A stretch of 47,973 nt of DNA from a virus, in IMG/VR virus record IMGVR_UViG_3300033979_000465, positions 1-47,973 of that record; one strand, written 5' to 3'. The position numbers were made by a program, and so were the translations under genes. The notes below the pieces were generated by a model. That model had not been told where the DNA came from. It worked only from the letters and a program-made list of their open reading frames with translations, and searched no databases. The stretch's first letter is position 1. Every line of letters starts with the position of its first letter. This document shows positions 30,988 through 37,082 of the stretch, in pieces.

Positions 30988-31191
30988 CTACTTATTAGAT
31001 TTTAATAGCTTGTCCGGTACTTCCACTTCGTTTTGACTTGTGGGATAAACCCCGTTTTCCACCAGATAATGTGAATCACAATGTTGCCCGTCTGGCAGCT
31101 TCCAGATGTCCTGACCTGGGTAGATGGGGAATCCATCAGGGTTAGTCAGGTTTTCATTAAAAGCGATGTTGATGAATTTTGCTTTAGCCAT
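30988..31191 (-). CDS. Small hypothetical protein, 67 aa
   Basis: A soluble basic protein (KAKFINIAFNENLTNPDGFPIYPGQDIW) with a Pro/Gly-rich middle and a Lys-rich C-terminus. It is followed by a terminator on the same strand. The gap to the 31216 gene is 24 bases, so they share one transcript driven by the promoter at 31447-31475. Confidence 0.6.
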   Translation of the reverse strand: MAKAKFINIAFNENLTNPDGFPIYPGQDIWKLPDGQHCDSHYLVENGVYPTSQNEVEVPDKLLKSNK

Positions 31192-31215
31192 TTTATACCT
31201 CCGTTGGCGTTAGGA

Positions 31216-31407
31216 TTAAATCTTAAATCCTTCACCGCTAATTGGGCGGTCGGTTTCAACGTCGCCTAAATCTTTTGAATGATGACATAAAATACCTCTG
31301 CGCTGACCTTCCGTCTTGATGTTTACATGGATTTTATTTTCCTTGCAAACACTTGTAACAGTTTTACCGTCTAATTTATCGCCTACGGCAACTTGATAAG
31401 CTTTCAT
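31216..31407 (-). CDS. Small hypothetical protein, 63 aa
   Basis: MKAYQVAVGDKLDGKTVTSV leads to a beta-rich body (KIHVNIKTEGQRRG) and a Gly-rich tail. The start at 31407 is preferred to 31440 because the latter would be at or above the transcription start and would make a leaderless mRNA; AGAAG precedes 31407. A strong TTGACATCT-family promoter lies upstream. Confidence 0.62.
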   Translation of the reverse strand: MKAYQVAVGDKLDGKTVTSVCKENKIHVNIKTEGQRRGILCHHSKDLGDVETDRPISGEGFKI

Positions 31408-31446
31408 AATTCTTCTGTTGGTTGGTTGTTTTCCGTTCATGAATCT

Positions 31447-31475
31447 AATATAAATCAAACTTTTATAGATGTCAA
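31447..31475 (-). promoter_or_regulatory. Promoter of the TTGACATCT family, minus strand
   Basis: TTGACATCT (31475-31467 minus), 17-base spacer, TATATT (31452-31447). It matches the plus-strand family exactly in the -35 extension, showing that the motif is not strand-specific. Confidence 0.78.
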
Positions 31476-31529
31476 TACCCTAAATAAATTATTTTCTTAT
31501 CATCTTAAAACCCAAACAAACAATTAATC

Positions 31530-31558
31530 CTAATACCATACACTAGGCTATCTGTCAA
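31530..31558 (-). promoter_or_regulatory. Minus-strand promoter with TATTAGG
   Basis: TTGACA (31558-31553), 17 bases, TATTAG (31535-31530), overlapping the stop of the 31548 gene. The -10 form matches the promoters at 32.15 and 32.41 kb. Confidence 0.62.
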
Positions 31559-32099
31559 CAGTAAAATAATTATCTAGTATCTTTAATAATTCTAAAATTG
31601 CATCACCAGGTAATTGCTTTTGCCTTGATGCATTGATTAGTACAGTACCTAATGATTCTTGATTCAATGTGCTTAAATCAATAATTACAGGATACTTAGT
31701 TTTTAATATTAAGGATTTATTGATCACATCAAGTTTCCACCACAACGAAACGCTTAATAAAATATTATCTTTTTTGAATTTGAGTACATCGCGGTTAAGT
31801 ATAGATTGAGTCAAACCGTGGCACATAGAAAAGTCAGGCTCAATGTCTGCATAAGCAAATTTCTCTAATGTTGCAAACAGATTTGAACGAGTTACCTTAA
31901 CCCTGTGTTTTTGACCTATAAGCCCGTAAATTTCCCTTGCAATGTCACCAATGTAGTTAGAGTCATAATTTAAGTTTTCCCCTATTTCCTGGTAGCTTAA
32001 ACCCTGTTCTATACGGTCTAAAATTTTAACCTCCAAATCATTTAAATTCCGGCAGCGTATTTCGTTAGACACTATATCTAAATATTCTCTATACTGCAT
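31548..32099 (-). CDS. HTH protein of the vWA/MoxR-associated type, 183 aa
   Basis: The N-terminal HTH (LNDLEVKILDRIEQGLSYQEIGENL, with NYIGDIAREIYGLIG and TRSNLFATLEKF following) closely resembles the domain that begins many cyanobacterial NB-ARC, WD40 and vWA-MoxR-associated regulators (the vMAP-type HTH). The C-terminal part is unassigned. A viral carrier of this host-type domain may interfere with host regulatory or defence circuits; that is inference. ATG 32099 is preferred over GTG 32120. It is downstream of a minus-strand promoter and operator (32132-32182). Confidence 0.7.
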   Translation of the reverse strand: MQYREYLDIVSNEIRCRNLNDLEVKILDRIEQGLSYQEIGENLNYDSNYIGDIAREIYGLIGQKHRVKVTRSNLFATLEKFAYADIEPDFSMCHGLTQSILNRDVLKFKKDNILLSVSLWWKLDVINKSLILKTKYPVIIDLSTLNQESLGTVLINASRQKQLPGDAILELLKILDNYFTVDR

Positions 32100-32131
32100 A
32101 ATTAGTATTAATCTTATCACGTCAAGTATAT

Positions 32132-32182
32132 CACAAAACGCAAATTTTGAACCCTAATACCACAGATTGGGTACGATGTCAA
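32132..32182 (-). promoter_or_regulatory. Promoter plus TCAAAATTTGCG operator, first copy
   Basis: On the minus strand TTGACATC (32182), a 17-base spacer, TATTAG (32159-32154) and then GGTTCAAAATTTGCGTTTTG. It drives the 31548 gene. The operator recurs three more times without gaps of sequence resemblance within 550 bases. Confidence 0.72.
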
Positions 32183-32202
32183 GAGTAATTTAAGGCATGA
32201 AA

Positions 32203-32223
32203 AAACCCGGTGTTATCCGGGTT
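32203..32223 (-). terminator. Terminator downstream of the tRNA-like RNA
   Basis: On the minus strand AACCCGG, loop ATAACA, CCGGGTT plus TTTTTT. It lies about 30 bases past the tRNA-like sequence, so the RNA has its own transcript end. Confidence 0.78.
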
Positions 32224-32250
32224 GGTTGTGCGGTCAAAGCAAACAATGAA

Positions 32251-32319
32251 TGGCAACGGTAGGAATCAAACCTACTATGTGGAAAATCCATGCCTTAACC
32301 AATTAGGCGACTATTGCCA
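32251..32319 (-). tRNA. tRNA-like RNA with a collapsed anticodon arm (possible degenerate tRNA)
   Basis: 69 bases on the minus strand fold as: acceptor TGGCAAT with GTTGCCA (7 bp with one T-G); D-arm GCC-TAATTGGTTAA-GGC including the conserved GG; and a T-arm GTAGG-TTTGATT-CCTAC. Only about 15 bases remain between D- and T-arms, too few for a 5-bp stem and 7-base loop; what remains is TGGA-TTT-TCCA. U8 is not in place. So it is a tRNA mimic, a relic, or an attachment site. A terminator follows, and promoters with operator are upstream at 32.4 kb. Confidence 0.45.
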
Positions 32320-32349
32320 AGCGGGGTAGGCATGAAGCCTCACCCCACA

Positions 32350-32374
32350 AACATCAGGGTTCTGATGTTTTTTA
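32350..32374 (+). terminator. Hairpin with T-tract, plus strand
   Basis: AACATCAG, loop GGTT, CTGATGTT, then TTTTTT. It lies between the tRNA-like RNA and the second operator copy, with an adjoining GGGGT/ACCCC inverted repeat at 32323-32346. Confidence 0.65.
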
Positions 32375-32389
32375 ATTATAGCACAAAAT

Positions 32390-32440
32390 CACAAAACGCA
32401 AATTTTGAACCCTAATAGCTTATCTTGTACACATTGTCAA
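32390..32440 (-). promoter_or_regulatory. Promoter plus TCAAAATTTGCG operator, second copy
   Basis: On the minus strand TTGACA (32440-32435), 17 bases, TATTAG (32417-32412), then the same operator. It probably drives the tRNA-like RNA. The downstream 24 bases are identical to the first copy. Confidence 0.68.
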
Positions 32441-32536
32441 GCAATTAACGAGAAATAGCTAAAAGCTATGTAAGGTAAATGTTTCAGGTAATTAGCTCAA
32501 ATTTTGCACACCATACCCGCTTAAAACCGCCAAGCG

Positions 32537-32704
32537 AAACGCAAATTTTGAACCCTAATAATATCTAAGATTATTGATTAAAGTAAAACCCTGCAAAATG
32601 CCTAAAAACCTTGCAGGGTAAAGTATTCAACCCATAAAACTAACTCATTATTATATTAACACGTTTAAAACCGTTGAGCGAAACGCAAATTTTGAACCCT
32701 AATA
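32537..32704 (-). repeat. Third and fourth operator repeats, candidate origin
   Basis: The 24-base repeat AAACGCAAATTTTGAACCCTAATA is split here as two copies at 32537-32560 and 32681-32704 (144 bases apart), each preceded by TTAAAACCG and AGCG. They have the -10-like TATTAG but only weak -35 matches, so they look like iterons rather than active promoters. A 9-bp inverted repeat ACCCTGCAA/TTGCAGGGT lies between them (32588-32619). Confidence 0.6.
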
Positions 32705-32986
32705 TCTTAGAAGATATGAATTAGAAAAGTAGCAGAAAAATTATTAGTTGGCGTTTAAATTAATTTTAAGGGCTATCGCCTCGTGTAACACCTAAATATA
32801 GTCAAAGAAGATTCAACAGGCATTGCCAGACAAAATAACAAGCACTCAGAGAATAGCTGGCAATGTGGATGAATAAGTTTATAATTTAGTATAAATTCTA
32901 CAACGGCTTTTATTTTGAGTTTTAAGGCTTGCGAGTAGCCTAAATGATGATTTGTATGGATGAGGTGGTTTAAGCGGCTATGTGAG

Positions 32987-33589
32987 TTAATTTAACCACT
33001 TCACAGAGTTGTATTCCTGTGAGACATAGCTGTAACTACAATCAAGCTTCATTTCCTCAAAGTCCTCACGGGTAATCCTTCCCTCAGTAATGTAAACCTG
33101 TACAAAATCGTCTAAATCTTCCCAATGCCAAGTGATGCTGACGTAGGAGCTACTCTTAATAGTGCTTAAACAATACTGTATCTGTTCCCATGTTGTCACA
33201 AGGTCAAAATTTACCATTCCTATTTGCCGTGGACGCAGATAATTTTTATCTTTTGCCAATTTTGGGCGCTCAACTGAACCGCGTTTAGCGGTCTTTTCTT
33301 TATTTTTAATTTCTTTTTCTTGTGAAAAAGGTTGTGAGGAAAATTGAAACGACGCTGTATCAATGCTTTCAGCTTCTGTGAGCGTCAAATTTTGATCGTC
33401 TAGCGTCAAATTTTGATCATCATCGTCAAATTTTGACGCTGTGACTGTCTCATTCTCATCTACAATGTCATCTACATCGGTATTAATACGCCAATATGAA
33501 TGGTTACTAGAGCCATGTAAATTTTTAACCCTATAGCCAATTACGCCCGTTTTACCGGATGGGAAGAAAATTTTAAAGATGAACAGCAA
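32987..33589 (-). CDS. Acidic DNA-associated hypothetical protein, start uncertain, up to 200 aa
   Basis: The frame begins with a TTG at 33589 and has no upstream ATG; a stop lies two codons further up, so the true N-terminus is unclear or lost. Visible parts: a basic beta-like N-terminus (GYRVKNLHGSSNHSYWRIN), an acidic middle with QNLTL repeats, a Lys-rich linker (KEIKNKEKTAKRGSVERPKL), and a C-terminal domain (MVNFDLVTTWEQIQYCLST; DCSYSYVSQEYNS). Three copies of the TCAAAATTTGACG palindrome lie within the acidic part. Its 5' end overlaps the broken plus-strand gene at 33521-33730. Confidence 0.5.
   Translation of the reverse strand: MLFIFKIFFPSGKTGVIGYRVKNLHGSSNHSYWRINTDVDDIVDENETVTASKFDDDDQNLTLDDQNLTLTEAESIDTASFQFSSQPFSQEKEIKNKEKTAKRGSVERPKLAKDKNYLRPRQIGMVNFDLVTTWEQIQYCLSTIKSSSYVSITWHWEDLDDFVQVYITEGRITREDFEEMKLDCSYSYVSQEYNSVKWLN
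33381..33438. repeat. Three CGTCAAAATTTGACG-type sites within a gene
   Basis: Cores at 33383, 33404 and 33424, spaced 21 and 20 bases, read in two different frames of the minus-strand gene (SKFD in one, QNLT in the other two). Conservation across frames shows selection on DNA, not on protein. The third site is a perfect palindrome, CGTCAAA-A-TTTGACG. Confidence 0.75.
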
Positions 33590-33730
33590 GCACTAAAACG
33601 CGCTGCTGAGATTATCAGAAACGATGAGGAGCAATTGCGTTCCTTACACAACTACCAAAATCCTGAGCAATTAGTTGAAGAGGCTTGGGACAGCATTGAG
33701 GAAATGTATCAGTTCATGCCCTTGCTATGA
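33521..33730 (+). pseudogene. 5'-truncated gene remnant, about 69 codons
   Basis: The plus frame reads ARFTGWEENFKDEQQALK, then RAAEIIRNDEEQLRSLHNYQ and EEAWDSIEEMYQFM to a TGA at 33730. This has normal coding character (long amphipathic helix) and is followed by a proper terminator, but no start codon exists: a stop lies just upstream, and only ATT/ATA precede it. The remnant overlaps the start region of the minus-strand 32987 gene, which also lacks a proper start. I infer a recombination breakpoint near 33.5-33.6 kb. Confidence 0.55.
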
Positions 33731-33740
33731 GAATCTACCG

Positions 33741-33759
33741 CCCCGCAAGGGGTTTTTTT
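33741..33759 (+). terminator. Terminator after the gene remnant
   Basis: CCCC-GCAA-GGGG with a GNRA-type loop, followed by seven Ts. The same hairpin with the same flanks (ACCGCCCCGCAAGGGG) occurs at 36133. Confidence 0.82.
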
Positions 33760-34058
33760 ATTGGCTATATAAATTATGCAAAAATCAATTTCTGCATAAA
33801 TGCTGTATTGAGTAGCCGCATACTGCATAAAATGTAGGATCGAATTTCCAGATGCTGCATATTTGGCTGCAAGGTGTTTGCAGCCAGAAAAATATGCAGT
33901 ATCGAGTTTCCAGGAACTACCCTTGCAGCGACCGCAGTTGTAGATATGGCAAGGCTTTGAGGTCATGCAACAACCTTGCATATTTATTTTTTGGCATTAA
34001 AAAGCCAAGGTTTTTGTAGGGTCTTAGCTAAAAACTGCCATAAATTTAATCTTGCATC
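33760..34058. promoter_or_regulatory. Control region with TGCA motifs and a long hairpin
   Basis: No convincing gene. TTCTGCATAA (about 33790), ATACTGCATA (33820) and TATGCAGTAT (33893) repeat the motif of the 17.3 kb control region. A long hairpin spans 33854-33899: CTGCATATTT pairs with AAATATGCAG and GGCTGCAA with TTTGCAGCC around a short loop. The minus-strand frame of 90 codons here reads through the terminator and is not believed. Confidence 0.55.
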
Positions 34059-34087
34059 TTGACAGATGTACCGACGTATGCTATAGG
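34059..34087 (+). promoter_or_regulatory. Sigma-70-type promoter, upstream copy
   Basis: TTGACA (34059-34064), 17 bases, TATAGG (34082-34087). It is about 85 bases upstream of the TTGACATCT promoter of the same gene, so the 34208 operon has two promoters. Confidence 0.6.
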
Positions 34088-34142
34088 GGTATACGCCATA
34101 ATCTCATCTTAAAACAAAAACAAAAATATTTTAATTAGGGTA

Positions 34143-34171
34143 TTGACATCTATAGAATAGTGTGAGATATT
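34143..34171 (+). promoter_or_regulatory. Promoter of the TTGACATCT family
   Basis: TTGACATCT (34143), 17-base spacer, GATATT; TATTAGGG follows in the shape used by the minus-strand promoters. It drives the rightward replication-block genes. Confidence 0.75.
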
Positions 34172-34207
34172 AGGGTTATTGAAACAGAAACACAAAAGTT
34201 ACAGATT

Positions 34208-35038
34208 ATGGCACGGTTAATATTTGACTCAGTACAAGCTTACGCTACAGAATGCGGTTATACGGTAGAGAAAAAATCAAAAGGGTATCTATTGAATGGT
34301 CACGTCGTACCTACCCTTGTAAGAGTAATTGAAGTAGTTAACAATGGCGACTTACTAGATGGCGAATTTTCCCCATTGCCTAATATTGAGATTGAAGAAT
34401 CTGAAATTACGGAGTTCTGCCAAAAGTACCACACCCATTACAACTATCCAGATATGGAAGAACCAAAGCCCCACTATTGTGGGTTAGCATTTGACGCTAA
34501 TTTCTACACATACGAATTAGGCGAGATATATCTGAAGCACGAAGGTAACAGCAAAACCGCGATACCTGAGATGGCTGAATATTGTAAGCATCGGTTAGTT
34601 TTTAGAATAAAGTCAACGATTAATCACAAAGCAGAAGTAACAGAAATCGTAAACCGCATTAACGATGTGTGGGATAGGTTCAGTCCCAAAGATGATGAAA
34701 TTGACATAATCATCAAAATCAGCAGAGCGTTACACACGCTAAATGGCGACTCTAGGGATAATGATTGGCATAACCGCCCGCTTCCTCTGCCTTCACACCC
34801 TGGTTTTTGGGAGTATGCTTACCAGTGCATAAATAAATATCGCGTAATTGAAGAGTGTAAGTTATTGCTTAAATCTCATGGCATCCAGTACCACACCCGT
34901 TACGGCTCTAGTAAATGGGTAGGTGATGTAATAGCGCGTAAACATGGGCAACAAAAGCGGTTTTGGTGGCAAGACAACCACGCAAATATGACCGATATCC
35001 AATATTGGAACACCGTTAAAGAATTATTATCCGCTTAA
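34208..35038 (+). CDS. Hypothetical protein, 276 aa
   Basis: A soluble alpha/beta protein without recognised family. It contains Cys/His-bearing segments (EFCQKYHTHYNYPDMEEPKPHYC; YCKHRLVFR) and a Trp-rich C-terminus (DNDWHNRPLPLPSHPGFWEY; KRFWWQDNHANMTD). It is the first gene of the rightward replication block, expressed from two promoters. The CxH/CxxH-like residues could bind metal. A 56-base gap separates it from the kinase gene. Confidence 0.7.
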   Translation: MARLIFDSVQAYATECGYTVEKKSKGYLLNGHVVPTLVRVIEVVNNGDLLDGEFSPLPNIEIEESEITEFCQKYHTHYNYPDMEEPKPHYCGLAFDANFYTYELGEIYLKHEGNSKTAIPEMAEYCKHRLVFRIKSTINHKAEVTEIVNRINDVWDRFSPKDDEIDIIIKISRALHTLNGDSRDNDWHNRPLPLPSHPGFWEYAYQCINKYRVIEECKLLLKSHGIQYHTRYGSSKWVGDVIARKHGQQKRFWWQDNHANMTDIQYWNTVKELLSA

Positions 35039-35094
35039 TTCTATGACCTAAGCACGTCGTTAAACTGCTGTAAATTTACCAACCAAAAGAAATC

Positions 35095-36093
35095 ATGAAA
35101 ACTTTGTACATAGTCAGGGGATGCCCTGGCAACGGGAAAACCACATTGGCTAATAATATTCAGGATGCTATCAAGTCCATTGCGGCTGATGATATGCCAG
35201 GGCTATATGTTGATGGTGTTTATCAACAGCACTTACAAAAAGATAGCCATAATTGGTGTTTAAGAATGTGCGAAGAATTTATGAAACGCAGTGAGGGTAT
35301 TGCCGTACACAACACCTTTACCCGTATTTTCTACATCAAGCCATACATCGAACTAGCAAACCGCTATGGTTACTCAGTGCATATTATCCACAGTGAAGCG
35401 GTGTTGACCGCAAGTGGACGCACTACAGACACCCATAACGTACCAGCCGATGTGTTAGTATCTATGCGTAACGGTTGGGAGAATTGGGACGCATTACCCA
35501 AGATGGGCATGACTCCTAAAGATATTGCAGAACAGATAGAGAAAGCCAAAGCGTATCCTGATGCCATTATCTTTGATATGGATGGGACGATTAAGCGTAC
35601 AAAGTCGGGTGAGACATTTCCCCGGTCACCAGATGACTGGCAGTTAACAAAAGAATTTGAAGCTTTCAATGCTTGCGAATTTATGTACAGTGGAAATAAT
35701 TTTTATTTAATATCCAATCAACGAGGATTAACAGGAGGACAAAAAACAGAAGATTTCCTAGACAATGAACAAGCCAGTTTAAAAATTTATCTTGAGGAAA
35801 ATTGTGATATTTATTTTCAAGATTCTTATTTCCTGACGCATAAATATGCGTTAAAAGCCGCTAATGGATGGGAACGCATAAATGGTAATTTTGCCAAACC
35901 ATCACCCGCAATATTTGATTTAATCCACAACAGCAGCCGCAAAAACTATTGGATTATAGGCGATGCCCACACCGATGACCGTTCGGAGGATTGGCAATTT
36001 GCCCAAAACTGCCAGAAAGCCTACCCACACCTAAGCATAACCTACATTCCGATTGAGTTAGCAGCTTATGTTTACAAATTGCACCATACGTGA
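35095..36093 (+). CDS. Polynucleotide kinase 3'-phosphatase, 332 aa
   Basis: Two-domain end-healing enzyme. N-terminal kinase: P-loop GCPGNGKTT at residues 9-17 followed by helical lid region (HNTFTRIFYIKPY). C-terminal HAD-type phosphatase: FDMDGT at residues 160-165 (D161 nucleophile, D163), with KSGETFPRSPDDWQL, SNQRG and a terminal GDAHTDD motif. The order kinase then phosphatase is that of T4 Pnk, and the phosphatase resembles PNKP-type enzymes. It repairs 5'-OH/3'-phosphate ends in RNA or DNA, for example after host anticodon-nuclease or CRISPR damage. A ligase partner is not visible in the window. Confidence 0.85.
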   Translation: MKTLYIVRGCPGNGKTTLANNIQDAIKSIAADDMPGLYVDGVYQQHLQKDSHNWCLRMCEEFMKRSEGIAVHNTFTRIFYIKPYIELANRYGYSVHIIHSEAVLTASGRTTDTHNVPADVLVSMRNGWENWDALPKMGMTPKDIAEQIEKAKAYPDAIIFDMDGTIKRTKSGETFPRSPDDWQLTKEFEAFNACEFMYSGNNFYLISNQRGLTGGQKTEDFLDNEQASLKIYLEENCDIYFQDSYFLTHKYALKAANGWERINGNFAKPSPAIFDLIHNSSRKNYWIIGDAHTDDRSEDWQFAQNCQKAYPHLSITYIPIELAAYVYKLHHT

Positions 36094-36131
36094 TATGGTA
36101 TAATAATAACGCTAATGGATTCCTAAACTCA

Positions 36132-36157
36132 ACCGCCCCGCAAGGGGTTTTTTATTT
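36132..36157 (+). terminator. Hairpin plus T-tract abutting a start codon
   Basis: CCCC-GCAA-GGGG (36136-36147) and TTTTTT, four bases before the ATG at 36158. Identical to the 33741 terminator. Confidence 0.8.
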
Positions 36158-36406
36158 ATGATTACGCTTAAACTTACTGATTCGGAGGCTAAAAGCCTTG
36201 ACTTATTGCTAGAGCGTACACCACACAAGGATACACAGCAATGTGTTGTACATAATAAGCTAGTGCAGTCATTAGGAAGCGACGCTCACTTTATGGCACG
36301 ATTAGAACCAAATATTAATCTATCCAGTGCTGATGTAGAGTTAATATTATCACTGATTAAATTTGTAGAGCAGTGTGATTATATTATAATGCACCTGCAC
36401 AATTAG
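36158..36406 (+). CDS. Small hypothetical protein, 82 aa
   Basis: A helical protein (MITLKLTDSEAKSLDLLLER; PNINLSSADVELILSLIKFV) with no recognised family. It begins directly after a terminator hairpin and T-tract with no Shine-Dalgarno sequence. After its stop a degenerate box (ATTCTAAAATTAATT, about 36452) and then the next promoter follow. Confidence 0.65.
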   Translation: MITLKLTDSEAKSLDLLLERTPHKDTQQCVVHNKLVQSLGSDAHFMARLEPNINLSSADVELILSLIKFVEQCDYIIMHLHN

Positions 36407-36478
36407 CACCGCTTAAACAAAAATTGGAAGTGTTAAAAGGCGGGTAGTTCATATTCTAAAATTAATTTATTTTAGGTA

Positions 36479-36507
36479 TTGACATCTAGGGATAAGTATG
36501 GCAGTAT
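36479..36507 (+). promoter_or_regulatory. Promoter of the TTGACATCT family, weak -10
   Basis: TTGACATCT (36479) with CAGTAT after 17 bases (or TATAAA at 20). It drives the 36537 gene. Confidence 0.6.
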
Positions 36508-36536
36508 AAAGAAGTAAAGAAAAAGAGGCAATTCAA

Positions 36537-36923
36537 ATGCAAATTTACAATGGCACTCAGCACGAAGTTAATATTTATTCCATTGATGATTGTGAATCCG
36601 TGCAAAACGGTCGTAAACTGATCTTAAAAGCAGGTGCTACACCTGTGGCGATTATTCCCGCAGGAACTAACTTAAACGCTGTAAAAGGTAATTTACCAGC
36701 ACCTGAACTAGAAACCGATATCCCCTTAAAAGGTGCGGTTGTTTTCACCGACTACGAAACAGCACCAGAAGGGTTTGATATTTATATCGTCTCTAATCTC
36801 TACCGCAGTGCAGTCAAAGAACTTGGTGGAAAAACTTCAAAGCTGGCGACTGTTGACGGTGTTGTGTACGCATCAGAATCAGAGATGAAGCCTTGCGGAT
36901 GCACCGCTTTAGCTGTTGGCTGA
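36537..36923 (+). CDS. Hypothetical early protein, 128 aa
   Basis: A beta-rich soluble protein (MQIYNGTQHEVNIYSIDDCE; LILKAGATPVAIIPAGTNLN; GFDIYIVSNLYRSAVKELGG) with a Cys pair near the end (KPCGCTALAVG). It has its own promoter and terminator (36949), so it is a single-gene unit as are many early genes here. No family recognised. Confidence 0.7.
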   Translation: MQIYNGTQHEVNIYSIDDCESVQNGRKLILKAGATPVAIIPAGTNLNAVKGNLPAPELETDIPLKGAVVFTDYETAPEGFDIYIVSNLYRSAVKELGGKTSKLATVDGVVYASESEMKPCGCTALAVG

Positions 36924-36948
36924 TAGCTTAAAATTAATCTCTCAATCT

Positions 36949-36970
36949 ACCGCCCAAGTGGCGGTTTTTT
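36949..36970 (+). terminator. Rho-independent terminator
   Basis: ACCGCC, short loop, GGCGGT, then a T-tract (36965-36970). It ends the 36537 unit; a box (ATTTTAGAATTAAAACAA) and the next promoter follow. Confidence 0.85.
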
Positions 36971-36987
36971 ATTGCCTCATTGTTTCG

Positions 36988-37005
36988 ATTTTAGAATTAA
37001 AACAA
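36988..37005 (+). promoter_or_regulatory. ATTTTAGAATT box
   Basis: ATTTTAGAATTAAAACAA sits between the terminator of one unit and the promoter of the next, part of the recurring intergenic cassette. Confidence 0.55.
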
Positions 37006-37019
37006 TTTTTATTTACCTA

Positions 37020-37048
37020 TTGACATCTACCAGTAAGCAAGTTATATT
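37020..37048 (+). promoter_or_regulatory. Promoter of the TTGACATCT family
   Basis: TTGACATCT (37020), 17 bases, TATATT (37043-37048). Transcript begins about 30 bases before the ATG at 37083, with GAGGG as ribosome site. Confidence 0.8.
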
Positions 37049-37082
37049 ATTTATATTGAAACCGAAACAGAGGGTTACACAG

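Larger units (their letters stand above)
32100..32986. other. Gene-poor region, candidate replication origin
   Basis: About 890 bases without a protein gene. Contents: four operator repeats, two complete minus-strand promoters, a tRNA-like RNA, two terminators, inverted repeats at 32588-32619 and 32821-32865 (CATTGCCAG/CTGGCAATG). The combination of iteron-like spacing (about 144 bases twice), AT-rich stretches, and matching repeat in the initiator gene supports an origin, but no DnaA box or nick site was recognised. It could equally be a control region. Confidence 0.45.

Noticed and set aside
32251-32319. A normal functional tRNA
   Set aside because: Only about 15 bases lie between the D- and T-arms, so no standard anticodon arm can form, and U8 is misplaced.
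33709-33981. 90-codon minus-strand frame with several Cys
   Set aside because: It reads through the 33741 terminator and the long hairpin at 33854-33899; its composition follows these elements and no start signal is seen.
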